From NCBI RefSeq assembly GCF_001311785.1, contig NZ_BBBX01000003.1, positions 1 through 64,000 of the forward strand: 64,000 nt of DNA. The letters are read 5' to 3'. The DNA is from Lacticaseibacillus saniviri JCM 17471 = DSM 24301. Lineage in GTDB: Bacteria > Bacillota > Bacilli > Lactobacillales > Lactobacillaceae. The notes under the pieces were generated by a model, which was not told where the DNA came from, did no database searches, and saw only the letters and a program-made list of their open reading frames with translations. The position numbers and the translations under genes are program-made. This document shows, in pieces, positions 20,114-29,635 of the stretch (position 1 is the first letter of the stretch; every line of letters starts with the position of its first letter).

Positions 20114-20152
20114 AAAAAGGCGTCATCACAACCAGTTGATTGTGGTGACGCC
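20114..20152 (-). terminator. Terminator of the MacB-like gene
   Basis: GGCGTCA-CACAA arms paired with TTGTG-TGACGCC, ending in T5 on the minus strand. Confidence 0.85.
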
Positions 20153-20217
20153 CTTTATTTTTTATGAAGCAAATCTTTCAACTTTAACGATGCGTCCGAT
20201 TAGGACCTTCTCAAGCA

Positions 20218-22199
20218 TTAATCGGCTGATAATGCGTCGATTGGGTTCATCTTAGATGCGCGGTTAGCTGGCAGAAGTGCTGCCAAGAAACTGATCAAGA
20301 TGGCTAACACAATCGTTGTCAGGATATTACCACCCGTGATTTGGATGAAGTTGAAACTGACAATACTTGAGAGCGCGCTATTCAATAGTGCCCCAATACC
20401 ATAAGCTAAGACGAATGCTGGGACCAGTGAGAACAAACCAATCAGGATAGATTCAGAAGTGAACAGCAAGCGAATATCGCCCTTGGATTGGCCCAATGCC
20501 CGCAGAATCCCAATTTCCTTGGTCCGTTCGGAAACGGACATGTACATGGTCACAATAATCATCAATGCCGAAACAATCAGGGAAACACCAGCGATTGCGG
20601 AGAGTGCTGTAGAGGCTAACCCGACGTATTGTTGCACGGTATCGAGCAAGTCACCAACGTAATCCCTAAGAAGGCATAACGGCCATTCACCTTGATATTA
20701 TTGATCTTCTTGGCAATCGACTTCACGTTATCCAGTGACTTCGCATTGACCGAAACAAATGTTGGACTGGTATCAGCCTTAACCGATTCTAACATCTTCT
20801 TGGCAGATGAATAGCTCATCACCGTGACTGATGTCTGGCCACTGTCGGAGATCCCAACAACCTTTACATCGCGAATGGCTTGGACCGGCTGGCCGGCCTT
20901 GGAGAGCCAAGGCATACTGATCTTAATCGTTTTGCCAATGGCCTGCTTCCAGTCCTTGGTCCCCATCAGACCAACAGCCACATTCTTGCTAATCAAAATC
21001 GTATCGCCATTACCTGTAGGTGCCTTACCATACGTCACAGAATTATCTGTATAGGCCTTAGTCCAGGTCTTCAGGCCGTTACCATTGCTGTGCTTACCAT
21101 TATAAGTCGCGGTAAAGCCAGCAAAGGCATATCCGGGTTCAACAGCGTCAACACCCTTTAGATGCTCGAGTGAGGCGAGTTGCTTGTCCGATATGGCCAT
21201 CTTCGTCGGGTCATTGGCCATCTGCGCCATTTTGGCTTGTGCCGCGGCGCTCCCCAACTTCTTCGTGGAATCCACCTTCATGACATTAATCGAGTGTGGA
21301 TTGACCAGAGAGTTGATCTGGTCTTGAATGAAGGCATTCACCCCATTCCCCAAACCAGAGAACAGCAGAACCGCAAACAACCCAATCCCAGTCCCTAACA
21401 TAATCAGGGAATTGCGCCAGAAGTTGTAGGTCAAATGACTATAGGCATTCCGGAATGTTGCCTGAGCAGGCATTTTACGTGGGGCAAGCCCTTGGTCCTC
21501 TTGCACGGGATAAGCGTCTTTTAAACGCGTTTCGTTATCAATCACACCATCGGCCAAGTGCACGATACGTGTCCCATAATCGGCCACTTCTTGTGAGTGG
21601 GTCACCGCGATGACTAATTTGCCTTGAGCCGCAATGCCATCGAGCAATTCCAGCACTTCTTTGGTGTTCTGTGAATCAAGCGCACCAGTCGGTTCATCCG
21701 CGATAATAATCTTTGGATCAGAGGCCAACGCGCGTGCAATCGCGACCCGCTGTTTTTGCCCCCCAGATAATTTGTTTGGGTGCTTCTTCATTTGGTCGCC
21801 GAGACCAACCTGGTTCAACAGGTCGATCGCGCGTTGTTTGCGTTCCTCGCGATTGAGCGTGGTCATGTCGAGTGAGATCAAGACATTGTCCAGCACGCTG
21901 AGATGTGAAATCAGGTTGTACGATTGATAGATATAACCAATGGTGCCGCGCCGATAGGCATCCATTTCTTTTTCTTTGCTGTGATCCAGAACCTTACCGT
22001 CAATCTTCACCTGACCGGTAAACTGACGGTCGAGGCCACCGATAATGTTCATCAGGGTAGATTTCCCGCCCCCGGATTCCCCGAGGATGGAAACAAATTC
22101 GCCCCGTTCAAAATCTAAGCTAATACCTTTTAATACTGGGAATTCTTCTTTGCCGAGATAATAACTTTTATGTATCCCGTCTAATTCTAAAAATGCCAT
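20218..22199 (-). CDS. MacB-like ABC transporter, fused ATPase and permease (frameshifted)
   Basis: About 660 residues. ATPase domain (1-225) with Walker A GESGGGKS, signature LSGGQKQRVAIARAL and Walker B IIIADEPTGALDS; then a helix, a large MacB-type extracytoplasmic domain and three C-terminal helices (IAGVSLIVSALMIIVTMYMSV onward) with the ERTKEIGILRALG loop typical of FtsX/MacB. A one-base break near 20668 separates the last 143 residues; the joined reading is RDYVGDLLDTVQQYVG. It probably exports a peptide or envelope-active compound. Start ATG at 22199. Confidence 0.9.
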
Positions 22200-22232
22200 A
22201 CCCACGCTTCCCTTCTTGATGCTAACTGCCCC

Positions 22233-22261
22233 ATAATAAGCAATTTCACTATCAATGTAAA
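22233..22261 (-). promoter_or_regulatory. Promoter of the MacB-like gene
   Basis: -35 TTTACA (22256-22261), 17-bp spacer, -10 TATTAT (22233-22238). Confidence 0.6.
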
Positions 22262-22366
22262 ATATTTTCTCGTTTTTCGAGTACAGAAATAACAATACTC
22301 GCTTGGGTCAATATTCGCACCGGACTGGGGACTGATTTTCAGAAAAAATTGGGTTAGCAAGTCATC

Positions 22367-22406
22367 AAAAACCGGAAACAAACGTCGATGTTTGCTCCCG
22401 GTTTTT
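22367..22406 (-). terminator. Terminator of the choloylglycine hydrolase-family gene
   Basis: ACCGG..CAAAC and GTTTG..CCGGT arms with T5 on the minus strand. Confidence 0.75.
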
Positions 22407-22415
22407 GGCTAAATA

Positions 22416-23432
22416 TTAAAGAACATGAACATTGTTGCCGGTATCAACTGGCGTATAAGTCATTGCTGTTAGCGTCTCATCGATCGTCTTCTCGCTGACC
22501 GCTAACCCGTTACCGCTCTGAACGTAGAGCTTGCGTTGGCTCAAATCATACCCCGCCCAGTAACGCGTATAGTCCGTCAGTGGACTGTTAGCATCGGCAT
22601 GTTCGAGACCGCGGGGAATAATCACGGACCGAAATGCCGCATAGAGTTGGTTGATGCCCTCTTCCTTGGCAAAGTCATCCATATAGTTAGCCACAACGGC
22701 TGCGCGAGTAAAGCGTGATACCGAAGTGAAATCACCAGGAAGACCAAACAGCCCATAACCGGTGCCTGCTTCAATTGGCTTCAGGGTCAAATGCGCATTC
22801 ATTGGCTTATCCGTCGTCACGTTCATGCGATTGAGTCCGATGTAATTGCGCAGATTGGTGGTGTGCCAATTGTATTCTGGGCTATTCGTCACCACACCCA
22901 CATTGTCATACATCTTGAAGGCACCATCGTTAACGGGTTCGAGCACGACGCTGTCACCTGTTGGATCAACGAATGTGTAATGCGCGGGAATCTGCAAATC
23001 TAAGCCTTTGATAAAAGGCTGATCACTCAAGGCAAACTTGGTGTAGTCGGCGCGAATCGCTTCGACACTAGCGTATTGCGTCAAAATATAGGTCACGAAC
23101 TCTTCACCGATCACCGGAATCTGATGCCGCGCTTCGATGGCTTCATTAGAGGCACGGGTACATTCCATCAAAACTTGGATATCACCGGCCAATCCCTTTT
23201 CATTCACGCCATCGTAGAGCGCAATCGTATCCGTGCCGCCGACGCCAACTGCCGCATACTTGCTGGTCCACGACTTCAAGGCACTCTTCATCTCAATGTT
23301 TTTAGGCACATTGATGATGCTTGATGGCATCGCGTTTTCCGCGTCTTCACCAAACATACCAGCGGCCAAATCCATTGTGCGACCCCAGAAGATTTCACCA
23401 CTCACAGCTTCCAACTTAATTCCTGTACACAA
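22416..23432 (-). CDS. Choloylglycine hydrolase-family enzyme (bile salt hydrolase/penicillin V acylase-like)
   Basis: 338 residues, Ntn-hydrolase fold. Cys2 is the expected nucleophile, with Arg18 and Asp21 (GRTMDL), TNSPEYNWH and LPGDFTSVSRFTRAA matching other active-site elements. Family members cleave amides of conjugated bile salts, penicillin V or acyl-homoserine lactones. The loop DTIALYDGVNEKGL is diverged, so the substrate is not assignable. The start is a TTG at 23432: it puts Cys at position 2, as the mechanism demands, and follows AAGGGGC. No frame break. Confidence 0.85.
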   Translation of the reverse strand: MCTGIKLEAVSGEIFWGRTMDLAAGMFGEDAENAMPSSIINVPKNIEMKSALKSWTSKYAAVGVGGTDTIALYDGVNEKGLAGDIQVLMECTRASNEAIEARHQIPVIGEEFVTYILTQYASVEAIRADYTKFALSDQPFIKGLDLQIPAHYTFVDPTGDSVVLEPVNDGAFKMYDNVGVVTNSPEYNWHTTNLRNYIGLNRMNVTTDKPMNAHLTLKPIEAGTGYGLFGLPGDFTSVSRFTRAAVVANYMDDFAKEEGINQLYAAFRSVIIPRGLEHADANSPLTDYTRYWAGYDLSQRKLYVQSGNGLAVSEKTIDETLTAMTYTPVDTGNNVHVL

Positions 23433-23595
23433 ACGCTATCGCCCCTTCGTTAATTCATATTATCAACGAGAAAGAATAATCCTTTTGATGTCATTTGGCA
23501 AATAATCACATAGTGGACAAATCACTTTCGAATTGGGCACAGTCTGTAAACTCGCTTCCCGCTCTGGTACAATACGAGTAATCAAACCGAAAGCG

Positions 23596-24324
23596 ATGCG
23601 ATTTTTGAAAAAATGGGCAGTCATTATTGGCATTGGCCTCATCATGATTTGTTTACCGATCACACCCGTATCCGCTCGTGCAGGTGGTTCGACAGGTGGT
23701 GGCGGAACGGGTGGAACCTCAGGGGGTAGCGGTGGTGGCTCTACCACCACGAGCTACTACAATGACGGCACGAGTGGTGGTCGATCAACCACCTACTACG
23801 GCCGCGGCACGACTAGCAATCGCGGCGCCATTATTGGCACAATGATCACCTTTGGCGTGTTCTTGTTTTACCAAGCCACACTTGCCGTGAGACGGGCACG
23901 GAGTAACGCGCAAGCACCGCATGATCCTTATCCTATCGATGATGATTTGGCCAAAGAATTTGAACCACTCTTTTATAAGGTAGAAGATGCCTGGTCCGCA
24001 GATGATGAAGCAACACTACAACAAGCATTCACACCCAAATACTTCGGCCTACAACGCGCGATTCTATTTCGTTGGCGCAAACAGGGCAAAATCAATCGCC
24101 TCGATAATGTTGCCATTGTTCAATTGGAACAAGAAGCCAGCTCGCCGGACCGACCTCACGTGGTTGTCACAGCTCAAGCCCGCGACTACTTTGAATATCC
24201 TGACCAACCAGCAGCCTACAACCAATCGCAACACGACCAGGCCTACATTGAGCGCTTCACTGAAGTGTGGGAATTACAGCGACTCGCGGATGGCCAGTTG
24301 ATTGTCAGCAATATTCGCCAATGA
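23596..24324 (+). CDS. Tim44-like domain membrane protein with Gly-rich segment
   Basis: 242 residues. Signal/anchor region MRFLKKWAVIIGIGLIMICL with cleavage possible after VSA, a Gly/Ser/Thr-rich stretch (about 30-75), a second helix (IIGTMITFGVFLFYQATLAV) and a C-terminal Tim44-like domain with RDYFEY and RFTEVWELQRL. In bacteria such proteins sit in the membrane with unclear roles. ATG at 23596 is chosen because the signal peptide starts there; the ribosome site is weak. A TACAAT -10 lies at 23568. Confidence 0.78.
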   Translation: MRFLKKWAVIIGIGLIMICLPITPVSARAGGSTGGGGTGGTSGGSGGGSTTTSYYNDGTSGGRSTTYYGRGTTSNRGAIIGTMITFGVFLFYQATLAVRRARSNAQAPHDPYPIDDDLAKEFEPLFYKVEDAWSADDEATLQQAFTPKYFGLQRAILFRWRKQGKINRLDNVAIVQLEQEASSPDRPHVVVTAQARDYFEYPDQPAAYNQSQHDQAYIERFTEVWELQRLADGQLIVSNIRQ

Positions 24325-24335
24325 CCTAGCGATGC

Positions 24336-24391
24336 AAAAAAGCGTAGAAACAATTGACTGCCATGCAGGCAGCTGATGTTTCTACGCTTTT
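24336..24391. terminator. Bidirectional terminator
   Basis: Perfect AAAAGCGTAGAAAC/GTTTCTACGCTTTT arms, with an inner CTGCC..GGCAG hairpin. Confidence 0.85.
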
Positions 24392-24396
24392 GATGT

Positions 24397-25263
24397 CTAT
24401 TCGTTACCCAATGGCAATTTAACCTTGTTCAGCATCTCAACCACCTGCGGATTTCGGGCATCCGCAAAGACCGATTGCTTGGTGTCCAAGGCAAGAATCA
24501 TCGCCATATCATCCTGGTCCAATTCAAAGTCAAAGATGGCCAAGTTTTCAGTCATTCGCTTGGGCTGACTGGTTTTAGCCAGACTAACAATATGCCGCTG
24601 ATACAACCAACGCAAGATCACCTGCCCCGTTGTTTTGCCGTATTTGGCAGCGATCGCCATTAATGCAGGCTGTGCGAAAATAGCGTTCTTGCCTTCTGCA
24701 AATGAGGCGAAGGCTTCTGTCTGTACCTGATACTTCTGATTCCATGTATCGCCTTCAATGTTTTGGTGCCACGGATTCACTTCAATCTGGTTCACTTGCG
24801 GTACAACCGCCGTGTTTGCGACGAGGTTCACCAATTGGTCAGGTGCAAAATTCGACACGCCAATCGCTCGAATTTTGCCTTGTCGTTGTAAATCAGCCAG
24901 TGCTTGCCAGGAACCAAAAATATCGCCATACGGTTGGTGCAACAAGAACAAATCGATATACGCAAGGCCCATTGTCGTCAGCGAGTGATTCACTGCGGCG
25001 ACAGTTTTATCGTAGCCAGTGTGATCAATCCACAGTTTTGTCGTCACAAAAACGTCTTGGCGGTCGATGCCACTCGCCTGAATCGCTTGGCCAACTTGTG
25101 CTTCGTTCTGATAGAGCTGTGCCGTATCAATCATGCGGTAACCCGAGTGCAAGGCACTAATCACAAGTGCCTTGGTATCTGCCGGCGCCACTTGAAAAAC
25201 ACCAAACCCGGTTGCTGGCATCAACACACCATTATTGAGTGTCACCATTTCTTGTTCATTCAT
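24397..25263 (-). CDS. Aldo/keto reductase
   Basis: 288 residues, TIM-barrel AKR. The catalytic tetrad is visible: Asp in MIDTAQLYQNE with its Tyr, Lys in VTTKLWIDH, and His in LLHQPYGDIFGSW; IGVSNFAPDQL is the AKR signature and SLAKTSQPKRMTEN the cofactor site. It reduces aldehydes or ketones with NADPH, or 2,5-diketogluconate-like substrates. Divergent from a MerR regulator whose promoter type is seen here, which suggests induction by a reactive carbonyl. Confidence 0.92.
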   Translation of the reverse strand: MNEQEMVTLNNGVLMPATGFGVFQVAPADTKALVISALHSGYRMIDTAQLYQNEAQVGQAIQASGIDRQDVFVTTKLWIDHTGYDKTVAAVNHSLTTMGLAYIDLFLLHQPYGDIFGSWQALADLQRQGKIRAIGVSNFAPDQLVNLVANTAVVPQVNQIEVNPWHQNIEGDTWNQKYQVQTEAFASFAEGKNAIFAQPALMAIAAKYGKTTGQVILRWLYQRHIVSLAKTSQPKRMTENLAIFDFELDQDDMAMILALDTKQSVFADARNPQVVEMLNKVKLPLGNE

Positions 25264-25296
25264 TCTGCTTATCTGCTCCTATCTTTATGATAAATC

Positions 25297-25327
25297 AGTA
25301 TAAAACCTCAAGTCGAGTTGAGGTCAA
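25297..25327 (-). promoter_or_regulatory. MerR-type promoter of the aldo/keto reductase gene
   Basis: -35 TTGACC (25322-25327) and -10 TATACT (25297-25302) are 19 bp apart, the over-long spacing used by MerR activators. The spacer holds the palindrome CCTCAA-N6-TTGAGG. Confidence 0.8.
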
Positions 25328-25345
25328 GCGAAAGAAGAGACAATC

Positions 25346-25688
25346 ATGCGCATCAGCCAATTAGCCGCTAGTACCGGCATCCCTATCTCAACCATCCGCT
25401 ACTATGACTATCAACATCTGATTCCCGAATCATATATGCACAAGCTGCCCAATGGTCAACGCGATTTCACGGCTGCGGCCATTCCTTTTCTCACCAAAAT
25501 ACACACGATTATTCACGCGGGCGTCCAGATTAACGAGCTCAAAACGCTACTGATTGAACGCCCCCACGCCAGCAGTCATCGATCAACAAGTGGCGGTGGT
25601 CAGGCATCGCATCGCTGAGATTGAAAAAACGCAGGCCGAACTCGAGTCTTATAAGCAGACCTTACTATCACTGTTAAATGACAAGTAA
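25346..25688 (+). CDS. MerR-family regulator (frameshifted)
   Basis: About 114 residues. N-terminal MerR winged helix (RISQLAASTGIPISTIRYYD) and a C-terminal coiled coil (VVRHRIAEIEKTQAELESYK). An extra base in a C5 run at 25560-25564 interrupts the frame after IER; with it removed the protein reads PTPAVIDQQVAV to a stop at 25688. Divergent from and probably activating the aldo/keto reductase. No metal-binding cysteines are seen. Confidence 0.87.
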
Positions 25689-25782
25689 GTTGCAAATCAA
25701 CACAGAAAACCGACGTCGGCCATCACAGGCTAACGTCGGTTTTTATGATGATGATGATTTAATTTGCGATTATGTTACTGTG

Positions 25783-26479
25783 CTACTTCAATTCGGGATA
25801 GATTTCAATGAATTGCCCGTTATGGTCAGCACCATCTTCGATATAAGCCACAATCTTGCCAGCCACATCGTCAGCCGTGTGGAAACCGGGCATCGTCATG
25901 TTGCCGTTCAAGTCAGTTGTGGTTGGTCCCGGATGCACGCTAAAAATCGACATAGGCTTATCGGCCTTCTTCAAGTCGATCGCAAATGAATCCATCATGA
26001 CATTCTGTGCGGCCTTAGAAGCTTTATAAGCTAACGGGTTCCAATTAGGATTAGCCACGGTTGGGATCGTGACATTGACGATTCGACCTCGGTTATTTTC
26101 CAAAACCGGTAGTAAGGTTTGCGTTAATTGGAAGGTACCAAAGAAATTGACTTCCATTGTTTGTCGAAGATTATCCTCTGGCACTGTCAGACTTGAATCC
26201 GCCATCGCCCCTGGAATCCCAGCATTGTTAATTAATAAACTGAGTTGAGGATAGTCACTGACAACTGTTTTGCCAACTTCACTAATTGTATCTGGCCGAC
26301 TGAGATCCAGAATCACAAAGCTAGCATGGATGCCATCAGCTGCCAGTTCAGCAACTGCCTTTTGTCCGTTAGTTTCGCTGCGAACACCGAGGACCACTTG
26401 CCAGTTTGCCGCACCCAATGCTTTGGCCAAAGCAAAACCAATCCCCCTTATTACCACCAGTAATTAAAGCTGTTTTCAT
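25783..26479 (-). CDS. Short-chain dehydrogenase/reductase (frameshifted)
   Basis: Classical SDR, about 231 residues. The start is the ATG at 26479 after AAAGGAG, giving MKTALITGGNKGIGFALA (cofactor TGxxxGIG); one extra base in a C5 run at 26443-26447 breaks the frame. NNAG and YKASK (catalytic Tyr/Lys) are present, but the strand usually holding the catalytic Ser reads NVTIPT. Substrate unknown. It diverges from the ArsR-controlled epimerase-like gene. Confidence 0.85.
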
Positions 26480-26586
26480 ATTGTTATTCTCCTTTTTGAA
26501 TTAAGTATTTCACAACAAAACTAGCATAAACCTTAGACATAACTCTAAGGAAAACTTTTTAAATTAACCAGTCCTGAGGAGGCCGC

Positions 26587-26639
26587 TTGACAAGCACCCT
26601 GAAAAGTCGTTTAATGGTTTAAAAATATAAACCATTAAA
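26587..26639 (+). promoter_or_regulatory. ArsR-type operator-promoter of the epimerase-like gene
   Basis: -35 TTGACA (26587-26592), 17 bp, -10 TTTAAT (26610-26615). A perfect palindrome with 12-bp arms TTTAATGGTTTA and TAAACCATTAAA (26610-26639) covers the -10. The same design stands before the arsR gene. Confidence 0.85.
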
Positions 26640-26656
26640 TCAAAGGAGTTTTCTCA

Positions 26657-27576
26657 GTGCAAACCATTCTCGGAAGTAACGGCCAAATTGGCCAAGAACT
26701 CGCCAAAGAACTCAATCGCAACTACACACAATCACTTCGCTTAGTCAGTCGTCATCCACAAAAGGTCAATGAAACGGATGAAGTGATGGCCGCTGACCTC
26801 ATGAACTTTGACCAAACCAACGCCGCCGTTGCTGGCAGTGCTATCGTCTATTTCACAGTCGGCTTACCCATGAATAGCACGATGTGGGAAGAACAGTTTC
26901 CTACCATTATTGATAATGTGATTCGGGCAGTTGAGGCCAACCACAGCAAGCTGGTCTTCTTCGATAACACCTACATGTATCCCAAGGACGCGCGGCCACA
27001 AACCGAAACCACCGCATTCGAACCCATCGGGCGAAAAGCCACAGTGCGTGCCAAAATGGCGCAGACGATTCTTGGTGAAATGGCAGCCGGTCGCTTGGAT
27101 GCTGTCATCTGCCGGGCACCCGAATTCTATGGTCCGGGTAAAACACAGAGCATTACCAACACCATGCTCTTCAAGAACTTGAAGGCCGGCAAAAAGGCTA
27201 TGTCCCACTGAGTGATCGCACCTTACGTAGCCTGATTTGGACACCCGATGCCAGCCGAGCGATGGCGTTAATTGGGAACACACCCGATGCTTTTGGCCAG
27301 ACTTGGCATCTGCCAGTCGACAAACCACAGAGATATCGTGATCTCGTGCAACTCGCGAATCAAGAAACGCACAGCCATTTTAAGGATACTGTCTTGCCAA
27401 TGTGGTTGTTCCGCCTTGCACGCCCCTTCAATCAACGCATCCAAGAACTCTTTGAACTGCTCCCCCGCTACAAATACGATAACCTGTTTGTGACGGATAA
27501 ATTCAATACGCGCTTTCCTGACTTCAAGACGACCACATTTGAAGAAGGCATCCACCAAATATTCAGCGAAGAATAA
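26657..27576 (+). CDS. NAD(P)-dependent epimerase/dehydratase-like SDR (frameshifted)
   Basis: About 307 residues, extended SDR. The dinucleotide loop is GSNGQIGQELAKEL; FDNTYMYPKD holds the usual Tyr and RAPEFYGPG is an extended-SDR motif. GTG start at 26657 after AAAGGAG. A missing base near 27198 ends the first frame at AMSH; the next frame reads AYVPLSDRTLRSLIW. Its promoter has the same operator as the ArsR gene 2 kb away, so it belongs to that regulon. Substrate unknown. Confidence 0.82.
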
Positions 27577-27626
27577 TCAGTGCAAGCGTAACCAAATACG
27601 GTTTGGCTGTAAGCAATAACGCAGAT

Positions 27627-27667
27627 AAGCACCGACATTCCCTAAGACGCAATGTCGGTGCTTTTTT
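27627..27667 (+). terminator. Terminator of the epimerase-like gene
   Basis: AAGCACCGACATT and AATGTCGGTGC arms, then T6. Confidence 0.9.
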
Positions 27668-27725
27668 ATGCGGAACAGCCGGTATGAGTGAACGCGTTTC
27701 GGCGGATGAAGCAATATATAAAAAC

Positions 27726-27766
27726 AAGAGGCTGTGACATCCCAAATGGGTCGTCGCAGCCTCTTT
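27726..27766 (-). terminator. Terminator of the arsR operon
   Basis: AAGAGGCTG-GAC paired with GTC-CAGCCTCTT; T-rich on the minus strand. Closely similar to the hairpin at 37146. Confidence 0.75.
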
Positions 27767-27780
27767 TGTCACATCTTCTA

Positions 27781-28463
27781 TTATTTGTTCTCGAGATTCT
27801 TAATCAGCAGCTTCGCAACAGACCGGGCAGAGAATGGATTTTGGCCGGTGATCAGATGACCATCTTGAATCGCGTAATCCTTGTAAGCGCGCACTTGTTT
27901 GAAGTTGGCACCACGTTTTTCTGCTTCAGCCTTATTGTAGAATGGCACGACCGTTTGTTTGCCCGCCAAGATTTCTTCTGCCTTAGTAAAACCGGTGATT
28001 GTCTTGCCCGCAATGTAGTACTGACCGTCCTTATCCTTGAGGTTGAGCAAGCCCGCAACACCATGGCAGACAGAGGTGACAAAACCATTGTTAGCCTCAA
28101 TCTTCATCGCAATTTTTGCAGGTTCTCATCATCGGGAAAGTCCCACATGACGCCGTGGCCACCCGCGTAATAGATGGCGGAATAGTCATCCGGATTGACT
28201 TCGGCCGGGCTCAATGTCTTCACCAGTGCCCGCTGTTGAAAATCCGGCGTTTCGTACAACTTCATAATCGAGGCATCCACGTACTTCATGCTACGGGGAT
28301 CGAGTGGCACGAACCCACCCTTAGGACTGACAAAATCAACACCGATGCCTTCTTTTTGCATTTCATCAACGAATTCAGCCGTTTCACCGAGCCATAATCC
28401 GGTCGCATCATCTGTATCACCATAATGGGTCACATTTGTTTCGACAACCAATACTTTTTTCAT
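27781..28463 (-). CDS. DJ-1/PfpI superfamily protein (frameshifted)
   Basis: About 227 residues, class I glutamine amidotransferase-like fold of the Hsp31/YajL type. The nucleophile elbow SVCHGVAGLL and the YYAGGHGVMWDFPDD segment with its acidic partner are clear. Such proteins act as glyoxalase III, deglycase or chaperone against reactive carbonyls. A missing A near 28115 breaks the frame; the joined reading is ENLQKIAMKIEANNG. ATG overlaps the arsR stop by four bases, so the two are coupled. Confidence 0.87.
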
Positions 28464-28795
28464 GAACGATTGCTCCCTTCAATAATTGTGGTCACGTGTG
28501 CCAACAGTTCCTGCAATTTGCGAATCTCGGTTAAATCATGTGAAAGCCGGTAATAGTTCTTGGTGCCTTCTGTGCGATACTCGATCAAGTGGGCATCCCG
28601 CAGAATCTTCAAATGATGCGAGACAGCTGGACGAGACAAGCCGAGCAATTCGGTCAAGTCTGTGACCTGCATGCCGACGTGCCCAATGTCATTGATCAGC
28701 GCGACAATGATCGCTTGGCGCTTGGTATCCCCTAATGCCGTCAAGAACGGACTGACATCAGTGAACTCAATCTCTAACCCATGAAAATCGGTCAT
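28460..28795 (-). CDS. ArsR-family repressor
   Basis: 111 residues, winged helix with LTELLGLSRPAVSHHLKIL as recognition region and a YRLSHDL wing. No metal-binding CxC motif, so it may sense another signal, such as reactive electrophiles. First gene of an operon with the DJ-1-like gene. Its promoter and that of the epimerase-like gene at 26657 share the same operator design, making a small regulon. Confidence 0.92.
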   Translation of the reverse strand: MTDFHGLEIEFTDVSPFLTALGDTKRQAIIVALINDIGHVGMQVTDLTELLGLSRPAVSHHLKILRDAHLIEYRTEGTKNYYRLSHDLTEIRKLQELLAHVTTIIEGSNRS

Positions 28796-28808
28796 TTCAT
28801 TCTCCTTT

Positions 28809-28855
28809 GGTTTAATTATTTAAACCATTAAACCACCAATATGGTTGCTTGTCAA
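28809..28855 (-). promoter_or_regulatory. ArsR autoregulated promoter
   Basis: Minus strand: -35 TTGACA (28850-28855), 17 bp, -10 TTTAAT (28827-28832). GGTTTAATGGTTTAAA..TTAAACC covers the -10 and downstream; the palindrome GGTTTAA-TTAT-TTAAACC is at 28809-28826. Confidence 0.82.
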
Positions 28856-28882
28856 ACATGTCGCATTAGTCGCACAATTGAC

Positions 28883-28949
28883 TTGCATTTCGCTTATTTA
28901 GGACTATACTCAGCTTAATTGATTGAACATTCAATTTAGAATCAATCAA
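28883..28949 (+). promoter_or_regulatory. Promoter of the NmrA-like/sirtuin operon with inverted repeat
   Basis: -35 TTGCAT (28883-28888), 16 bp, -10 TATACT (28905-28910). Downstream an inverted repeat TTGATTGA/TCAATCAA spans 28919-28949, a possible operator. Confidence 0.6.
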
Positions 28950-28987
28950 GTGGCAACCCTACAAAATTAATTATTGGAGCAATCAAA

Positions 28988-29623
28988 ATGAAAAACGTGA
29001 TTCTTATTGGCGCTAACGGTGCCACCATGCGTGTCTTAACCGAACAACTCAAAGATAATGCGGACGTTCATCTGACACTATTTTACGTGATGCCAAGCGT
29101 ATCGACATCAGCAAAATCAATGTCCCCGTGACTGTGTTCGAAGGCGATGCCACGAAACAAGCCGATCTCGACAATGCAATCGCGAACCAAGATATTGTCG
29201 TGGTCGGCCTTGGTGGCGCACTTGCCCACTTTGTTGCACCGATTCAACAAGCCATGAACAAAAATCATGTCTCTCGATTAATCTTCATTCTAGGACTCGG
29301 CATCTATGATGAAGTACCGGGCAAATTTGGCGAGTGGAACGGTTCATTCAGCGGTATGCCCGACTTCAAGGAAGCCGCCCGCCTTATCGAAAATTCTGGG
29401 TTGAACTACACCATTTTACGGCCAGCATGGATGTCTGATCGGCCCGAAATCAATTATGAAACGACTGTCAAAGGTGAACCCTTCCATGGCACCGTCATTA
29501 CGCGGGCAAGTATCGCTGACTTACATCATTCGCCTGATCAATGAGCCCGACCTCGCTAACCGAGGTTCAATCGGTCTCTCTGAACCCGGAACTGACGGTG
29601 ATTCCCCTTATCCTTTCATCTAA
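28988..29623 (+). CDS. NAD(P)H-binding NmrA-like SDR (frameshifted)
   Basis: About 211 residues, atypical SDR: dinucleotide loop LIGANGATMRVL, then TVFEGDATKQADL and VVVGLGGALAHF, with LNYTILRPAWMSD near the C-terminus. Two breaks: a missing T near 29084 (restored reading TLFLRDAKRIDIS) and an extra T near 29522 (restored ADYIIRLINEPDL). Similar to the intact gene at 34927. Followed by the sirtuin-like gene 13 bases downstream, so one operon. Confidence 0.82.
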
Positions 29624-29635
29624 GGTAGGTAGACA

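Noticed and set aside
24702-25160. 152-residue plus-strand frame
   Set aside because: Antisense shadow of the aldo/keto reductase gene.
26864-27328. 154-residue minus-strand frame
   Set aside because: Antisense shadow of the epimerase-like gene.
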